A stretch of 64,000 bases of DNA, taken from Dehalococcoidales bacterium (GTDB lineage Bacteria > Chloroflexota > Dehalococcoidia > Dehalococcoidales > UBA2162). Numbering within the stretch: position 1 is the first letter of the stretch; every line of letters starts with the position of its first letter. Location: assembly GCA_016932435.1 (NCBI GenBank), contig JAFGCW010000060.1, positions 1 to 64,000 on the forward strand, given 5' to 3'. The position numbers and the translations under genes were made by a program. The notes below the pieces were generated by a model. It was not told the origin of the DNA, searched no databases, and saw only the letters and a program-made list of their open reading frames with translations. Shown here one piece after another: positions 50,954-60,445 of this stretch.

Positions 50954-53473
50954 ATGAAGAAAAAATTTACTAAATTAATGGGTATTGCGCTGACTATCAC
51001 GCTCGCTGTTAGCTTGATGATTTCAGCAGTACCGGCCGCGGCATTAACACAGCCGCAGGTATCCATCCCGTACGGTACAGCAGTGATAGATGTGACTACC
51101 ACTTATTCAGTTACATTTACCGCGGGATTAGTGGTACCTACCAATGGTCATATCGTTGTGACCTTCCCGGCAGGTACGGATATATCAGCGGTGGATGCCG
51201 CTGATGTCATGATCACTGCTCTTGCTGGTCTGGGTGGTGGTGATGGTACTACGGGTGCAGCAAGTGATATTACGAAAACTATGACTCCTGGCGCACCGCA
51301 GGTACTTTCCATCAATATGACAGCGGGAAAGGATATCGGTCAGGGCTCACTTGTCGGTCTCGCAATAGCTGATGTCAAGAACCCGGCTACGCCTGGCGAT
51401 TATACGCTGACTGTAGGTACATCCGGCAACCAGACTCCCCCCGTACCGATAGAAGCTGCTGTTACATCCTCAACATATACAATTACTGCACCGATCCTGC
51501 AACCTCTTGCCGGTGTTGTTCTAGCTTATAACTCAGCCGGCATACTGATGTCGCAGGGTTACAGCATTCAAGCTGGTATTATTGCTGCTGGTGTAGGTGG
51601 AACAGTAGAGGTAGGCCCGGGAACCTTTGACGAAACTGTCACTGCCAGTATAAATGGTCAGACAATTATCGGCACTGGTGCTCCTGGAGAAGTCATTATC
51701 AAGGATCTTGGTTCTGCTTTCCCAGGAAACGGCACGCTGACGATCACTGGTGGTCCTGCTATTCCTGGTGGTACAACCGGTGTAACGGTTGATAATATCA
51801 AAATTGTTCCTTCATCTCCGGTTGCCCAGAATATTCCCCTACTCCACGCAAATGGTGCCTATGCTGTGATACAGAATTGCTACGTTACCGCCGGTACCAA
51901 TGATGCGATACAAACCGATGATATAACCACAATCTCCAACACTATGATCGATACTCCCGCGACCGGAGGTCAGATCGGTATCGATGCCAATGCGCAGACA
52001 AAAGTAATGGATTGTACGATTAATGTCGGTTTGAATGATACCGCGATAGATTCCGCCGGTGGTACGCCTGGCCCTACCGCTTCCTTAGTATCCGGAACTA
52101 CCATTACCGGAAGCAGTGGTGTAGGTGTATTGGTCACTGCTGGTGTGATCACAATTGATAAATCCACTCTCATGAGCCTGAACACCGCTCTTGATATTAA
52201 TAGTGGTACGGTAACGGTAAAGAACAGCATTATCGATACATGTGGCGGTGCTACACCCGGATCCGGCAACGCCATTGATGTTGCCGCTGGAACCGTTACG
52301 ATGTCTAACAACACCATCCAGAACAGCGCCGCAGCTAACTGGGCGATGTTAATCTCAGGTGGCACGGTCAAAGCGCACTTCAACAATATTCTTAACAATA
52401 CGAAGAACATTACTACAACAGTTGCCGCCAACGCTACCCATAACTGGTGGGGCGATGCCAGCGGACCTGCACCCCTCTCAACAGGTGGTGGTACTTTACT
52501 GGCTCTCATTCCTTACCTTGGAAACAGCGTAACAGATGCTAGTGTGTCACTCACTGGTTCCGTTGTCGCTAAGGATACAGTTGGTGTGGATGCAACCGTA
52601 CTGACCAGTACCGGTACCGCGGGTACCGCACAGGTTCTCGCTGTCGCCAAATATGCTGGCAATCCTGAACTCACACCACCGACCATTAAGGGTACTGGAA
52701 GCATCCTTGGCTACTTTGACGTGTACGCAGCCGGTGTTACCGGAGCTACCGTCCAGGTTAAATTCTATCTACCGGTTACTCCGTATACCAAGGTATACTA
52801 TGCCGGTGGCATCAGCGGACGCTGGGTTGAACTTACATCTCCTTCCGCTGGGGTTAATACCGCGAGCGGATATGCGTATGCCAACATAGGCTCTGCTTCA
52901 ACCCAACTCAACATCACTGATCTTGGTGGGACCGTATTCGCGATAGTCGAAGATAAATCGACCGGTGCCGGACCTGTTCAGACAAGTCCTACCATCGGTT
53001 CCTACGATGTTGCTACCGAGCCCATGTTCACCTGGAACGGTGTACTAGGATCGATCCGCTACGAAATCGCCCTGTCTGAAGACCCGACTTTCACCATCAT
53101 CGAGTGGAGCTACAATGTCGACCAGACCTTCTACAAAGTCGACGAACCGCTTCGCTACGATACCACTTACTACTGGAGAGTCAGGGGCGTACTCGGTGAG
53201 CCTTATCAGCAAGGCGGCCAATGGCTGACACCGGCCACTCCGTGGACAACCGGTATCTTCACGACCGCATCTGAACCTGCACCACCTCCGGATCCGATCG
53301 TGGTACAACCGACCAAACCTGAAGTGAATGTCGAGATACCACCGACCAAGATAACGATTGAACCTGCAGAGCAGGCTATACCTAACTACATGCTCTGGAT
53401 CATCGTTGTTGTCGGCGCGCTTCTCATCATCGCTCTCATCGTTCTGATAGTCAGGACAAGGCGCGTAGTCTAG
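50954..53473 (+). CDS. Large surface protein with beta-helix and C-terminal membrane anchor
   Basis: 839 residues. Signal peptide (ALTITLAVSLMISAVPAAA) followed by a beta-rich domain, then a right-handed beta helix of about 380 residues (repeats such as ISNTMIDTPATGGQIGI, VKNSIIDTCGG, MSNNTIQNSAA), a compact domain, and an fn3-like domain (TSPTIGSYDVATEPMFTWNGV...YYWRVRG). Before the final membrane helix (LWIIVVVGALLIIALIVLIV) is the peptide 780-805 shared with the anti-sigma protein. With its tandem promoters it is a candidate abundant cell-envelope (S-layer-like) protein. Ribosome site AAGGAGG. Confidence 0.85.
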   Translation: MKKKFTKLMGIALTITLAVSLMISAVPAAALTQPQVSIPYGTAVIDVTTTYSVTFTAGLVVPTNGHIVVTFPAGTDISAVDAADVMITALAGLGGGDGTTGAASDITKTMTPGAPQVLSINMTAGKDIGQGSLVGLAIADVKNPATPGDYTLTVGTSGNQTPPVPIEAAVTSSTYTITAPILQPLAGVVLAYNSAGILMSQGYSIQAGIIAAGVGGTVEVGPGTFDETVTASINGQTIIGTGAPGEVIIKDLGSAFPGNGTLTITGGPAIPGGTTGVTVDNIKIVPSSPVAQNIPLLHANGAYAVIQNCYVTAGTNDAIQTDDITTISNTMIDTPATGGQIGIDANAQTKVMDCTINVGLNDTAIDSAGGTPGPTASLVSGTTITGSSGVGVLVTAGVITIDKSTLMSLNTALDINSGTVTVKNSIIDTCGGATPGSGNAIDVAAGTVTMSNNTIQNSAAANWAMLISGGTVKAHFNNILNNTKNITTTVAANATHNWWGDASGPAPLSTGGGTLLALIPYLGNSVTDASVSLTGSVVAKDTVGVDATVLTSTGTAGTAQVLAVAKYAGNPELTPPTIKGTGSILGYFDVYAAGVTGATVQVKFYLPVTPYTKVYYAGGISGRWVELTSPSAGVNTASGYAYANIGSASTQLNITDLGGTVFAIVEDKSTGAGPVQTSPTIGSYDVATEPMFTWNGVLGSIRYEIALSEDPTFTIIEWSYNVDQTFYKVDEPLRYDTTYYWRVRGVLGEPYQQGGQWLTPATPWTTGIFTTASEPAPPPDPIVVQPTKPEVNVEIPPTKITIEPAEQAIPNYMLWIIVVVGALLIIALIVLIVRTRRVV
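53291..53368 (+). other. 26-codon peptide motif shared with anti-sigma factor (copy in surface protein)
   Basis: Encodes residues 780-805 (DPIVVQPTKP...KITIEPA), between the fn3-like domain and the membrane anchor. It is identical in protein sequence to residues 262-287 of the anti-sigma protein. Confidence 0.9.
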
Positions 53474-53503
53474 TCCCAGCTTGACGAATAAATCCAGAAA
53501 TTC

Positions 53504-53534
53504 GGAGGGTCGCTGAAAAGCGACCCTCCTTCTT
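53504..53534 (+). terminator. Terminator of the surface-protein gene
   Basis: Perfect 11-bp stem GGAGGGTCGCT / AGCGACCCTCC with GAAA loop and TTCTT after it, 30 bp past the stop. Confidence 0.9.
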
Positions 53535-53546
53535 ATTAAAACAGAT

Positions 53547-53670
53547 GTCATTCTGAGGACGAGGAACGAGGACGAAGAATCTCCTTTCATATTGGAGAAA
53601 TTTTAACGTATTAGAATAAGCAGAGGATATTCAACACTGAGACGGGATTCTTCGCTGCTCTCCGAATGAC
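53547..53670. repeat. MITE-like repeat, copy B
   Basis: About 124 bp; the same ends (GTCATTCTGAG... and ...CCGAATGAC) and middle (CTCCTTTCATATT, AACGTATTAGAA) as copy A at 48810-48927. It lies just after the terminator of the surface-protein gene. Confidence 0.75.
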
Positions 53671-53699
53671 ATGAATTTAGAATTATTACGGTTCATATA

Positions 53700-53727
53700 T
53701 TGACAATACGAAATAATTCATTATAGA
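53700..53727 (+). promoter_or_regulatory. Promoter giving a leaderless transcript
   Basis: TTGACA (53700-53705), 16-bp spacer, TATAGA (53722-53727). Transcription should start about 7 bases later, at 53734-53735, that is two or three bases before the ATG at 53737. No ribosome site precedes that ATG. Confidence 0.6.
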
Positions 53728-53736
53728 ATCAAATTC

Positions 53737-56700
53737 ATGCGTACTCTCAAGCGTCGGACATACGGAACTACAAGTGTAATTAGCTTAAGTTTATTTGTAG
53801 TTGTATTTGTTTCTGTTTTATCATTAAACCCGCTTACATACGGAGCTAGAGCGGCTGATGATATACTTTCCTGGAAACGAGTACCTGCTCCGCTCGAGGG
53901 AGATGCTGGTGGTTGGGTTCTTGCTGAAGACGCTGATATTATGTGCCTTGAAATTAGTGATGATGGTACGCTTTATTGCCATGCGAATCCTTCAAGCACA
54001 ACTCAAACCCTGTTTAAATCGGTGGATAATGGTATTAGCTGGGTATCTGCAGGAGGTGTTTCAGACGATATAATCGCCATCGCTGCGGTACCCGGATCGA
54101 GTACGGAGCTATATTATACAACCGGTTCAACGGTATATAAGTCTGCTGATGCCGGTTATACGTTTATCCCTTTACCCAAGATTACTGCAGCAGAAGGAAC
54201 CGGAGATCTACATATTAGTTGTATCGATGTCTATAAACATCGAGGATCCAATCTCATAGCTGTTGGAACATTAGATAGTGATGATGCGGAACTCGGTGGA
54301 GTGTACATATTCGATGAAAGCGAGGCTACTCTCGGTTGGCAGGATACGAATCTCGGCGATTATGACGTTTATGAACTGGCATTCTCTCCCGGTTATTCAG
54401 ATACCGGGTATCTTGCAGCGGTCGTAACCGATGGAATGGATACCTGTATTAGTACCAGGTCGGTACATGGAAACTGGAATCAGGATTTTGGTCAGGCTGT
54501 TGTAAGTGGTGTTACTCCGGTATCGGCGGTTCTTACATTTCCTTCCGGTTTCCCGGATATGCCTGATGACAGGTATCTCTTTGTTGGTCTGAATACTGGT
54601 ATCGGAGCCGGAGATATTTACAGGATAGAGCTCGAGACAGCGCCGGTCGAATCAACAGTAATCGATCTGGACATCGGTTCTGTTTATGGTTTAGATGGGG
54701 TAGACGTGACAGGACTGGATAGTGGTGGATCATCATCAAACTGGCTTTTTGCCGGAGCAGCCGACAGTACTCAGGTCTATCGCAGCGAAAACGAGGGTGT
54801 CAACTGGACGAGATGCCTCAAAAAGCCTACAGGGCTTCATAGTACCCGGGTGGTACTGGATAATGACTTTACTGATAATAACAGGATTTATGCGGCTGCT
54901 ATGGGCACAGAAGGAGGGCTGTCATGTTCTGTGGACAAGGGAATTACCTGGAACCAAATATCCCTAATCGATACAAAAATTAATTCCGGGCGTATCGTGG
55001 ACCTGGCTGTCTCGCCGGGATATACAGATGATAAAACAATGTTCATGCTGACGCTTGATACAAACCATCTTGTCCATAGTGTATGGCGGACAGAAAATGC
55101 GGGTGAACATTGGGAGCGTGTTTTCAACAGCGCTATCGACAACGTGGACTCCGTGAATAAGATAGAAATTTCTCCATTATACGGTACCGCGGAACAGGTT
55201 TTATACCTGACAGGAACAAATAACGGGACACCGGTGATATGGAAAACCAGTGACAACGGTAAAACGTTCACTACTCGATACACTCCGTTAAGAGTCGACG
55301 AATGGCTTGTAGTAAACGGTGAAAAGTTCATAATAGGATGCTATGACGGTACCAACGCCAGGATATATACATCGAGTGACAGTGGTCGAAATTATTCTCA
55401 GGGTGCAATAGCGGGGAACGACAGATTAACATCGATGTCGGTATCTCCGGAATATTCCCAGGACGGAGTGGTCTTAGCCGGTAATGCCAACGGAGAAATT
55501 TTTTATTCCGAAGATTCGGGATTGACGTTCAAACTAATACCGGCGGATTCACAAACTTCGCCGGTTAACGGAAGAGTTCACGTCGCATTCGATCCCGGAT
55601 TTCAGGAAAGTAATACTGTTTATGCTGCTGGTGACGCAACCAACAACGGTATTTATCGATTCACTATCGACCAGAGTGATGAGTGGGAGAGAATTGACGA
55701 AAGCCTGCCTGAGGGTGGATTGATAAGAGGTCTGAGGGTATCGAAAAGAGGAATTTTGTATGCAATCAATTCACAGGCTATAAACGTACCGAACAATAAA
55801 GGTGGTATGGAACGCAGTCTTAATCCTTCATCTCAATTATTGCCTACTTTCGAGACTATAGTTAAGGGACTGAATGAAGATTCCGTTTTGTCGGGGATAT
55901 GGGTGGCGGGAGACAGGATATGGACGATAGATACCACCAATACACGACTGCTGACATATTATGATACTTTGGCTTCTCCGGTTGTTCTACGAACTCCTTT
56001 AGATGGGAGTGTGGGTATTGATACCAGAAATGTTTTACTCGATTGGAACGAATCGTCCGGTGCTACAGAATATACCTGGCAGGTAGATTATGATGGTATG
56101 TTTACGTCTATACCTTCAGACTTCGAAGGCGAAACAAGCGGAAACTCGATACGTATTTCCGAACTTGATATGGATACCAGCTATTTCTGGCGTGTCAGAG
56201 CGGTGAAACCGATATTGAGCCCCTGGTCTGACATATGGTCTTTCACAACGACACCCGGACAGACTGAAATCGGGCCGAAGCTTATAAGTCCGAATGCAGG
56301 ATCTAATCTGATATCACTGGAACCGATATTCCAATGGAGCGCAATCACTGGCGGTGACAAGTATGAATTGGCCGTGTCGACCGATATTTCTTTCAATAAC
56401 CCGGTTATAGAAAAAACCGGCAGAAACGCTTTGCCTGCCACTGCCTGGAAGAGTGATGTTGTCCTTGAAGAGAATAATACCTATTACTGGAAAGTTAGAG
56501 CAATAGGTTCTGGCAGTTATAGTGACTGGAGCGCGGTGAGTATTTTTACGACTCAAATAGTCGAGACAGAGGAGGTATCAGAACCCATAGTTTTTGATAT
56601 TAAAAGTCCTGTTATTCTAAGCCCGGAAGCAGGTTCTGAAAAAATATCGGTGAAACCCTTGTTTCAATGGGATGCCGTATTAGGAGCTGATGGTTATGAA

Positions 56701-57084
56701 TTAGTGGTATCTCCTGACACGTCCTTCGAAAATCCGATAATTCTGAAAGCAGGTGAATACGCGTTAACAGCCACTGCCTGGAAGAGTAATATTTCCCTTG
56801 AAAACAATACGACATATTACTGGAAAATAAGGACCCTCATTGACGGTTCGTACAGTGACTGGAGCAGGGAGAGTGCCTTTTCCACAGGAACACCATACGA
56901 AGAGTCTAAAGCTACTGTGATAGAGGAAGCTCGGGTTATACCGGTTCAATCTCAGACTGCTTCTACCAATGAAGGATTTCCTGATTGGGCGCTGTATCTC
57001 GGTATAGGATTACTTATCGCTATCGTTCTTTTGCAGACCACAACGTTCTTTATCGTTGTTATTACTCGAGTGAAACAGTATTAG
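53737..57084 (+). CDS. Large BNR-repeat surface protein with fn3-like domains
   Basis: 1115 residues. Signal peptide (SLSLFVVVFVSVLSLNPLTYGARA), then a beta-propeller region with repeated SxDxGxxW motifs (KSVDNGISW, KSADAGYTF, RSENEGVNW, SVDKGITW, KTSDNGKTF, SEDSGLTF), as in sialidase/sortilin-type proteins. Three fn3-like domains follow (about 745-850, 850-940, 955-1050) with YYWKVRAI and YYWKIRTL strands, and a C-terminal membrane helix (WALYLGIGLLIAIVLLQTTTFF). The propeller lacks sialidase catalytic residues that I could identify. Expected on the cell surface; role unknown. Confidence 0.82.
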   Translation: MRTLKRRTYGTTSVISLSLFVVVFVSVLSLNPLTYGARAADDILSWKRVPAPLEGDAGGWVLAEDADIMCLEISDDGTLYCHANPSSTTQTLFKSVDNGISWVSAGGVSDDIIAIAAVPGSSTELYYTTGSTVYKSADAGYTFIPLPKITAAEGTGDLHISCIDVYKHRGSNLIAVGTLDSDDAELGGVYIFDESEATLGWQDTNLGDYDVYELAFSPGYSDTGYLAAVVTDGMDTCISTRSVHGNWNQDFGQAVVSGVTPVSAVLTFPSGFPDMPDDRYLFVGLNTGIGAGDIYRIELETAPVESTVIDLDIGSVYGLDGVDVTGLDSGGSSSNWLFAGAADSTQVYRSENEGVNWTRCLKKPTGLHSTRVVLDNDFTDNNRIYAAAMGTEGGLSCSVDKGITWNQISLIDTKINSGRIVDLAVSPGYTDDKTMFMLTLDTNHLVHSVWRTENAGEHWERVFNSAIDNVDSVNKIEISPLYGTAEQVLYLTGTNNGTPVIWKTSDNGKTFTTRYTPLRVDEWLVVNGEKFIIGCYDGTNARIYTSSDSGRNYSQGAIAGNDRLTSMSVSPEYSQDGVVLAGNANGEIFYSEDSGLTFKLIPADSQTSPVNGRVHVAFDPGFQESNTVYAAGDATNNGIYRFTIDQSDEWERIDESLPEGGLIRGLRVSKRGILYAINSQAINVPNNKGGMERSLNPSSQLLPTFETIVKGLNEDSVLSGIWVAGDRIWTIDTTNTRLLTYYDTLASPVVLRTPLDGSVGIDTRNVLLDWNESSGATEYTWQVDYDGMFTSIPSDFEGETSGNSIRISELDMDTSYFWRVRAVKPILSPWSDIWSFTTTPGQTEIGPKLISPNAGSNLISLEPIFQWSAITGGDKYELAVSTDISFNNPVIEKTGRNALPATAWKSDVVLEENNTYYWKVRAIGSGSYSDWSAVSIFTTQIVETEEVSEPIVFDIKSPVILSPEAGSEKISVKPLFQWDAVLGADGYELVVSPDTSFENPIILKAGEYALTATAWKSNISLENNTTYYWKIRTLIDGSYSDWSRESAFSTGTPYEESKATVIEEARVIPVQSQTASTNEGFPDWALYLGIGLLIAIVLLQTTTFFIVVITRVKQY

Positions 57085-57236
57085 GCAACAGTGGCTAATT
57101 TGACCTTAAATTGACCACGATTATATACTATAGTTGATTTCCACGTTTTTTCTCCGTTTTCACTTATTTAATAACGCTGTATCGTTCGAACTGTTACGTT
57201 TTCCGGGTTATTTACCTGTTTTCAGAAAGAGGGCTG

Positions 57237-58556
57237 TTGATTAACCGTAAGAAATTCTCCGAGATATTTCCCGGCTGGTGGTTGAATATAGTCACCGGAT
57301 TGTATTCAGGATTGGGTCATGGTTTCTATGGTTATGGCGTATCCGTTCTCTTCAAGCCGCTTTCAATCGATCTGGGATTAAATCGTGCCGGGACTGCCTG
57401 GGCGACCGGGATCGGCAGGCTGCAGGGAAGCGCTGAAGCACCTATAACGGGATGGCTTTCCGACCGATTCGGACCAAAGTGGGTGATTGTTACCGGCACT
57501 TTTATCGCGGCTTCAGGACTTCTTTTAATGTACTTTATTCGCTCTGCCTGGGCGTATTATCTGGTCTGGGGAGTCATTACTGCGATAGGGATAAACCTTG
57601 CACTTACAATAGCTGTGGATAAAGCTCTCACTGACTGGTTCATCCGAAAAAGAGGGCTTGCTCTTGGAATAAGGTTCGTGATTATTGGAGGATGTGGAGT
57701 CATTGTTCTACCGATAATATCATGGCTTGTTACTACCTATGACTGGCGAGTTACGTGTATGATATGGGCGCTGGTGATGTTTACCGGTGTTCCGATGATG
57801 TGGCGATTCGTAAAACAAAAACGTCCCGAGTATTACGGGCTTTTACCGGATGGAGTCAAGGTAGAATCGGATCAGCGTATGGATCTTGATGCCATGATAG
57901 ACCGGGGTGTCGAATACGCCGCTGAATATGATGAAACAGAATTCACTCTCAGACAGGCGTTGAAAACACCAGCTTACTGGTTGATAACGATTTCCTGGAT
58001 TTTTGCCATGGTCGTCGCCGGTGCGATTAATACCCATTGTATTCCGTTACTGACAGACATGGGGATAGATGACAATGTTGCCAGTGGAATGATGGCGATG
58101 ATGGTGTTTTTCACCATTCCGGCACGATTTGCAGCCGGTGTATTGGCAGACAGGGTAAGGAAAGACCGGCTGCAGTTCCTTGTAGCCGGTACTTTTTTAC
58201 TCCAGGCTCTGGGTATCGGGATATTTCTATTACATCAGAGTGTGGTTACCGTCTATGTGTTCCTGGTACTCTACGGATTCGGAAGCGGCGGTCCGGCACC
58301 TCTACGCCTGACAATAGGAGGAAGGTTCTTCGGGCGTAAAGCTTTTGCGTCCATACAGGGGACTTCGATGGTAATGACAGCGCCTGTAGCGCTTCTTTCA
58401 CCTGTATATGCCGGGTGGGTATACGATAACACAGGCAGTTATCTACCGGCGTTTACAACATTCGTGGTGATGATCTTGATTGCGGCTGTCCTGATGTCTT
58501 TGATGCGACCGCCGAAAGCACCTGACCAGGTTACGGATATCCGAAAGTTTCTCTAG
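57237..58556 (+). CDS. Major facilitator superfamily transporter
   Basis: 439 residues from a TTG start (AGAGGG upstream). Twelve membrane segments; the MFS A-type motif GWLSDRFGPKWVIVTG lies between TM2 and TM3 and a second copy GVLADRVRKDRLQFLVAG between TM8 and TM9. The beginning FPGWWLNIVTGLYSGLGHGFYGYGVSVLFKPLSIDLG is of the oxalate/formate or monocarboxylate (OFA-like) branch. Substrate probably a small organic acid. Single gene. Confidence 0.9.
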   Translation: MINRKKFSEIFPGWWLNIVTGLYSGLGHGFYGYGVSVLFKPLSIDLGLNRAGTAWATGIGRLQGSAEAPITGWLSDRFGPKWVIVTGTFIAASGLLLMYFIRSAWAYYLVWGVITAIGINLALTIAVDKALTDWFIRKRGLALGIRFVIIGGCGVIVLPIISWLVTTYDWRVTCMIWALVMFTGVPMMWRFVKQKRPEYYGLLPDGVKVESDQRMDLDAMIDRGVEYAAEYDETEFTLRQALKTPAYWLITISWIFAMVVAGAINTHCIPLLTDMGIDDNVASGMMAMMVFFTIPARFAAGVLADRVRKDRLQFLVAGTFLLQALGIGIFLLHQSVVTVYVFLVLYGFGSGGPAPLRLTIGGRFFGRKAFASIQGTSMVMTAPVALLSPVYAGWVYDNTGSYLPAFTTFVVMILIAAVLMSLMRPPKAPDQVTDIRKFL

Positions 58557-58557
58557 G

Positions 58558-59190
58558 CTAATAATCCAGCAGGTAAACCTGTGTTACCAGTGGAATGTTT
58601 GACTTGGTGAAATTGAGTTTCGGCTGGGATTCAACGTCCTTGATTCCCATTTCGTTTAGAAACTTGTCGACAGGAGCTAATTCACGTTTTATTGCGTCGG
58701 TCTTGTAGTGCATAGGAATTATCACTTTTGGCTCCAGTTGACGAACTATTTCAGCGGCTCCAACGGCATCGATCGTAGATACTCCGCCAACCGGAACCAG
58801 CAGTATATCGATGTTATCCAGTTCTTCAGCTTGATTAATGGACAGCGTGTGACCCAGGTCACCAAGGTGACAAATGGTCATCTCATCGATTTCCAACAGG
58901 TAGATGGTATTTTTACCCCTCTTTTGTCCTTTATTTTCATCATGATAAGAGGGCATGCCAATGATGAGAACGCCGCTTATTTCATATTCGCCGGGTCCGG
59001 TGACAACTTTCGGTTCGCCGCCGATAGCTTCGATGTTGGCATGACCGGGATGTTGATGACTGACGGTAACAACGTTCGCACTAGTCTTGCCCAGAGTGTA
59101 ACCAAGATCCGCTGAATATGGATCAGTGATTACCGTAGCACGACTTCCCTTGAGTCTGAAGCAGGAGTGTCCTAACCAGTTGATTTCCAT
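58558..59190 (-). CDS. MBL-fold metal-dependent hydrolase (UPF0173-like)
   Basis: 210 residues from ATG 59190, where the protein begins with the standard MEINWLGHSCFRLKG. Metal motif VSHQHPGHAN (H-x-H-x2-H, with Gly where many relatives have Asp), later ICHLGDLGHTL and PMHYKTD, the further metal ligands. An upstream in-frame extension to 59313 lacks a ribosome site and is rejected. Likely a zinc or iron hydrolase of unknown substrate. The stop is 2 bases from the convergent MFS gene end. Confidence 0.88.
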   Translation of the reverse strand: MEINWLGHSCFRLKGSRATVITDPYSADLGYTLGKTSANVVTVSHQHPGHANIEAIGGEPKVVTGPGEYEISGVLIIGMPSYHDENKGQKRGKNTIYLLEIDEMTICHLGDLGHTLSINQAEELDNIDILLVPVGGVSTIDAVGAAEIVRQLEPKVIIPMHYKTDAIKRELAPVDKFLNEMGIKDVESQPKLNFTKSNIPLVTQVYLLDY

Positions 59191-59302
59191 ATTTTCAAGC
59201 CTAAATATAGCATAGAGAGAGCTTTTGGTCAATTGAAAAACGATTGCTGTTACTAGTTCAAGCACATACTGTGATAATCCGGGATAATTGTGACTGATTC
59301 TC

Positions 59303-59331
59303 TTGACAATCACCTCCAGACATGATAAAAA
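59303..59331 (+). promoter_or_regulatory. Promoter of the heat-shock operon
   Basis: TTGACA (59303-59308) followed after 17 bases by TAAAAA (59326-59331); the -10 is weak. The CIRCE operator begins 5 bases further on, so HrcA binding would block initiation. Confidence 0.55.
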
Positions 59332-59335
59332 AGAA

Positions 59336-59362
59336 TTAGCAGTCTAATGCTTAGATTGCTAA
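59336..59362. promoter_or_regulatory. CIRCE operator (HrcA binding site)
   Basis: TTAGCAGTC (59336-59344), nine bases, GATTGCTAA (59354-59362). The arms match the CIRCE consensus TTAGCACTC-N9-GAGTGCTAA with one change in the left arm and two in the right, and the spacing is exact. Confidence 0.93.
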
Positions 59363-59377
59363 TGGAGGTGATTTGAG

Positions 59378-60424
59378 ATGCTGTCTCCGCGATCAGAGGC
59401 AATACTTAAATCAATAGTAGCTCAGTATATCGTTAAGGCAACACCGGTATCATCCGGGAGTATTACCAGTGATTCTGAACTTAAAGTCAGCTCGGCTACT
59501 ATCCGCAATGAAATGGTAAACCTGGAAAAAGAAGGGTATATTATTCGTCCTCACCATTCTTCCGGAAGTGTTCCACTGGATAAGGGATACAGAATATACG
59601 TGGATACCCTGGATGAAATAAAACTTCCGGCGACTGAGCAGCGTATGATAAACCATCTGTTTCATCAAGTTGAGGGAGAACTGGACGGTTGGTTGAATCT
59701 CGCGGCTACTCTCCTTTCACAGATGGTACAGAATGTTGCTCTGGTGACTAAACCCAAGACAGAAGCATGCCAGTTAAAACACCTGGAAGTAATAAGTCTT
59801 CAGGATTCTCTGGCGTTGCTGATTATTGTATTTCAGGGCGCTAAAGTCAGGCAACAATTAATCGAATTTGAAGATAATATTACTCAAGAGGAACTGAGAT
59901 CAACAGCAGGAAAACTGAATGATACGTTTACAGGTTTTACAAAGTCGGAAATATCGAAGACAAAAGAAGTATTATCACCTGTAGAAAAGAAAATTATCGA
60001 TTACCTGCTGAAAGAGATGGAAGCGGAAGATAACCGACAGTATGTGGAATCATACCTTGACGGGTTGCATTATACGCTGAATCAGCCGGAACTTGCCCAT
60101 AATTACGGACAGGCTTTAAATCTGATGGAATTAGTAGAACAGCGTCACCTTGTAAAAAGTATTATCCCTTCGAAGATAAAGGGGCATGGCGTTCAGGTAG
60201 TAATTGGGAAGGAAAATGAGACGGAATCGGTCCATGACTATAGCGTTGTTATCAGTGAGTATGGGCTGCCTGGAGAGGCAACAGGAACTATTAGCGTGGT
60301 CGGACCGACACGAATGCAATATGCCCGTACGATATCTACTGTAGGGTATCTATCCCTGATACTTAACCTGCTTGTCGCGAAATTATACGGAAAAGAGATT
60401 CCTGTTGAATTTATTCCTGACTAA
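59378..60424 (+). CDS. hrcA: Heat-inducible transcription repressor HrcA
   Basis: 348 residues. The N-terminal winged helix is diagnostic: LSPRSEAILKSIVAQYIVKATPVSSGSI and VSSATIRNEMVNLEKEGYIIRPHHSSGSVPLDKGYR. The remainder is the IDL and GAF-like domains, ending GTISVVGPTRMQYARTISTVGYLS. HrcA binds CIRCE upstream of its own gene and represses the dnaK operon; GroE helps it fold. Ribosome site GGAGGTGAT. First gene of the operon. Confidence 0.97.
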   Translation: MLSPRSEAILKSIVAQYIVKATPVSSGSITSDSELKVSSATIRNEMVNLEKEGYIIRPHHSSGSVPLDKGYRIYVDTLDEIKLPATEQRMINHLFHQVEGELDGWLNLAATLLSQMVQNVALVTKPKTEACQLKHLEVISLQDSLALLIIVFQGAKVRQQLIEFEDNITQEELRSTAGKLNDTFTGFTKSEISKTKEVLSPVEKKIIDYLLKEMEAEDNRQYVESYLDGLHYTLNQPELAHNYGQALNLMELVEQRHLVKSIIPSKIKGHGVQVVIGKENETESVHDYSVVISEYGLPGEATGTISVVGPTRMQYARTISTVGYLSLILNLLVAKLYGKEIPVEFIPD

Positions 60425-60445
60425 GAGACCAGTAAATGCGGGGAG

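Noticed and set aside
59191..59313. N-terminal extension of the MBL-fold protein
   Set aside because: The extra 41 codons have no counterpart at the normal start MEINWLGHSCF of the family and run towards the hrcA promoter.
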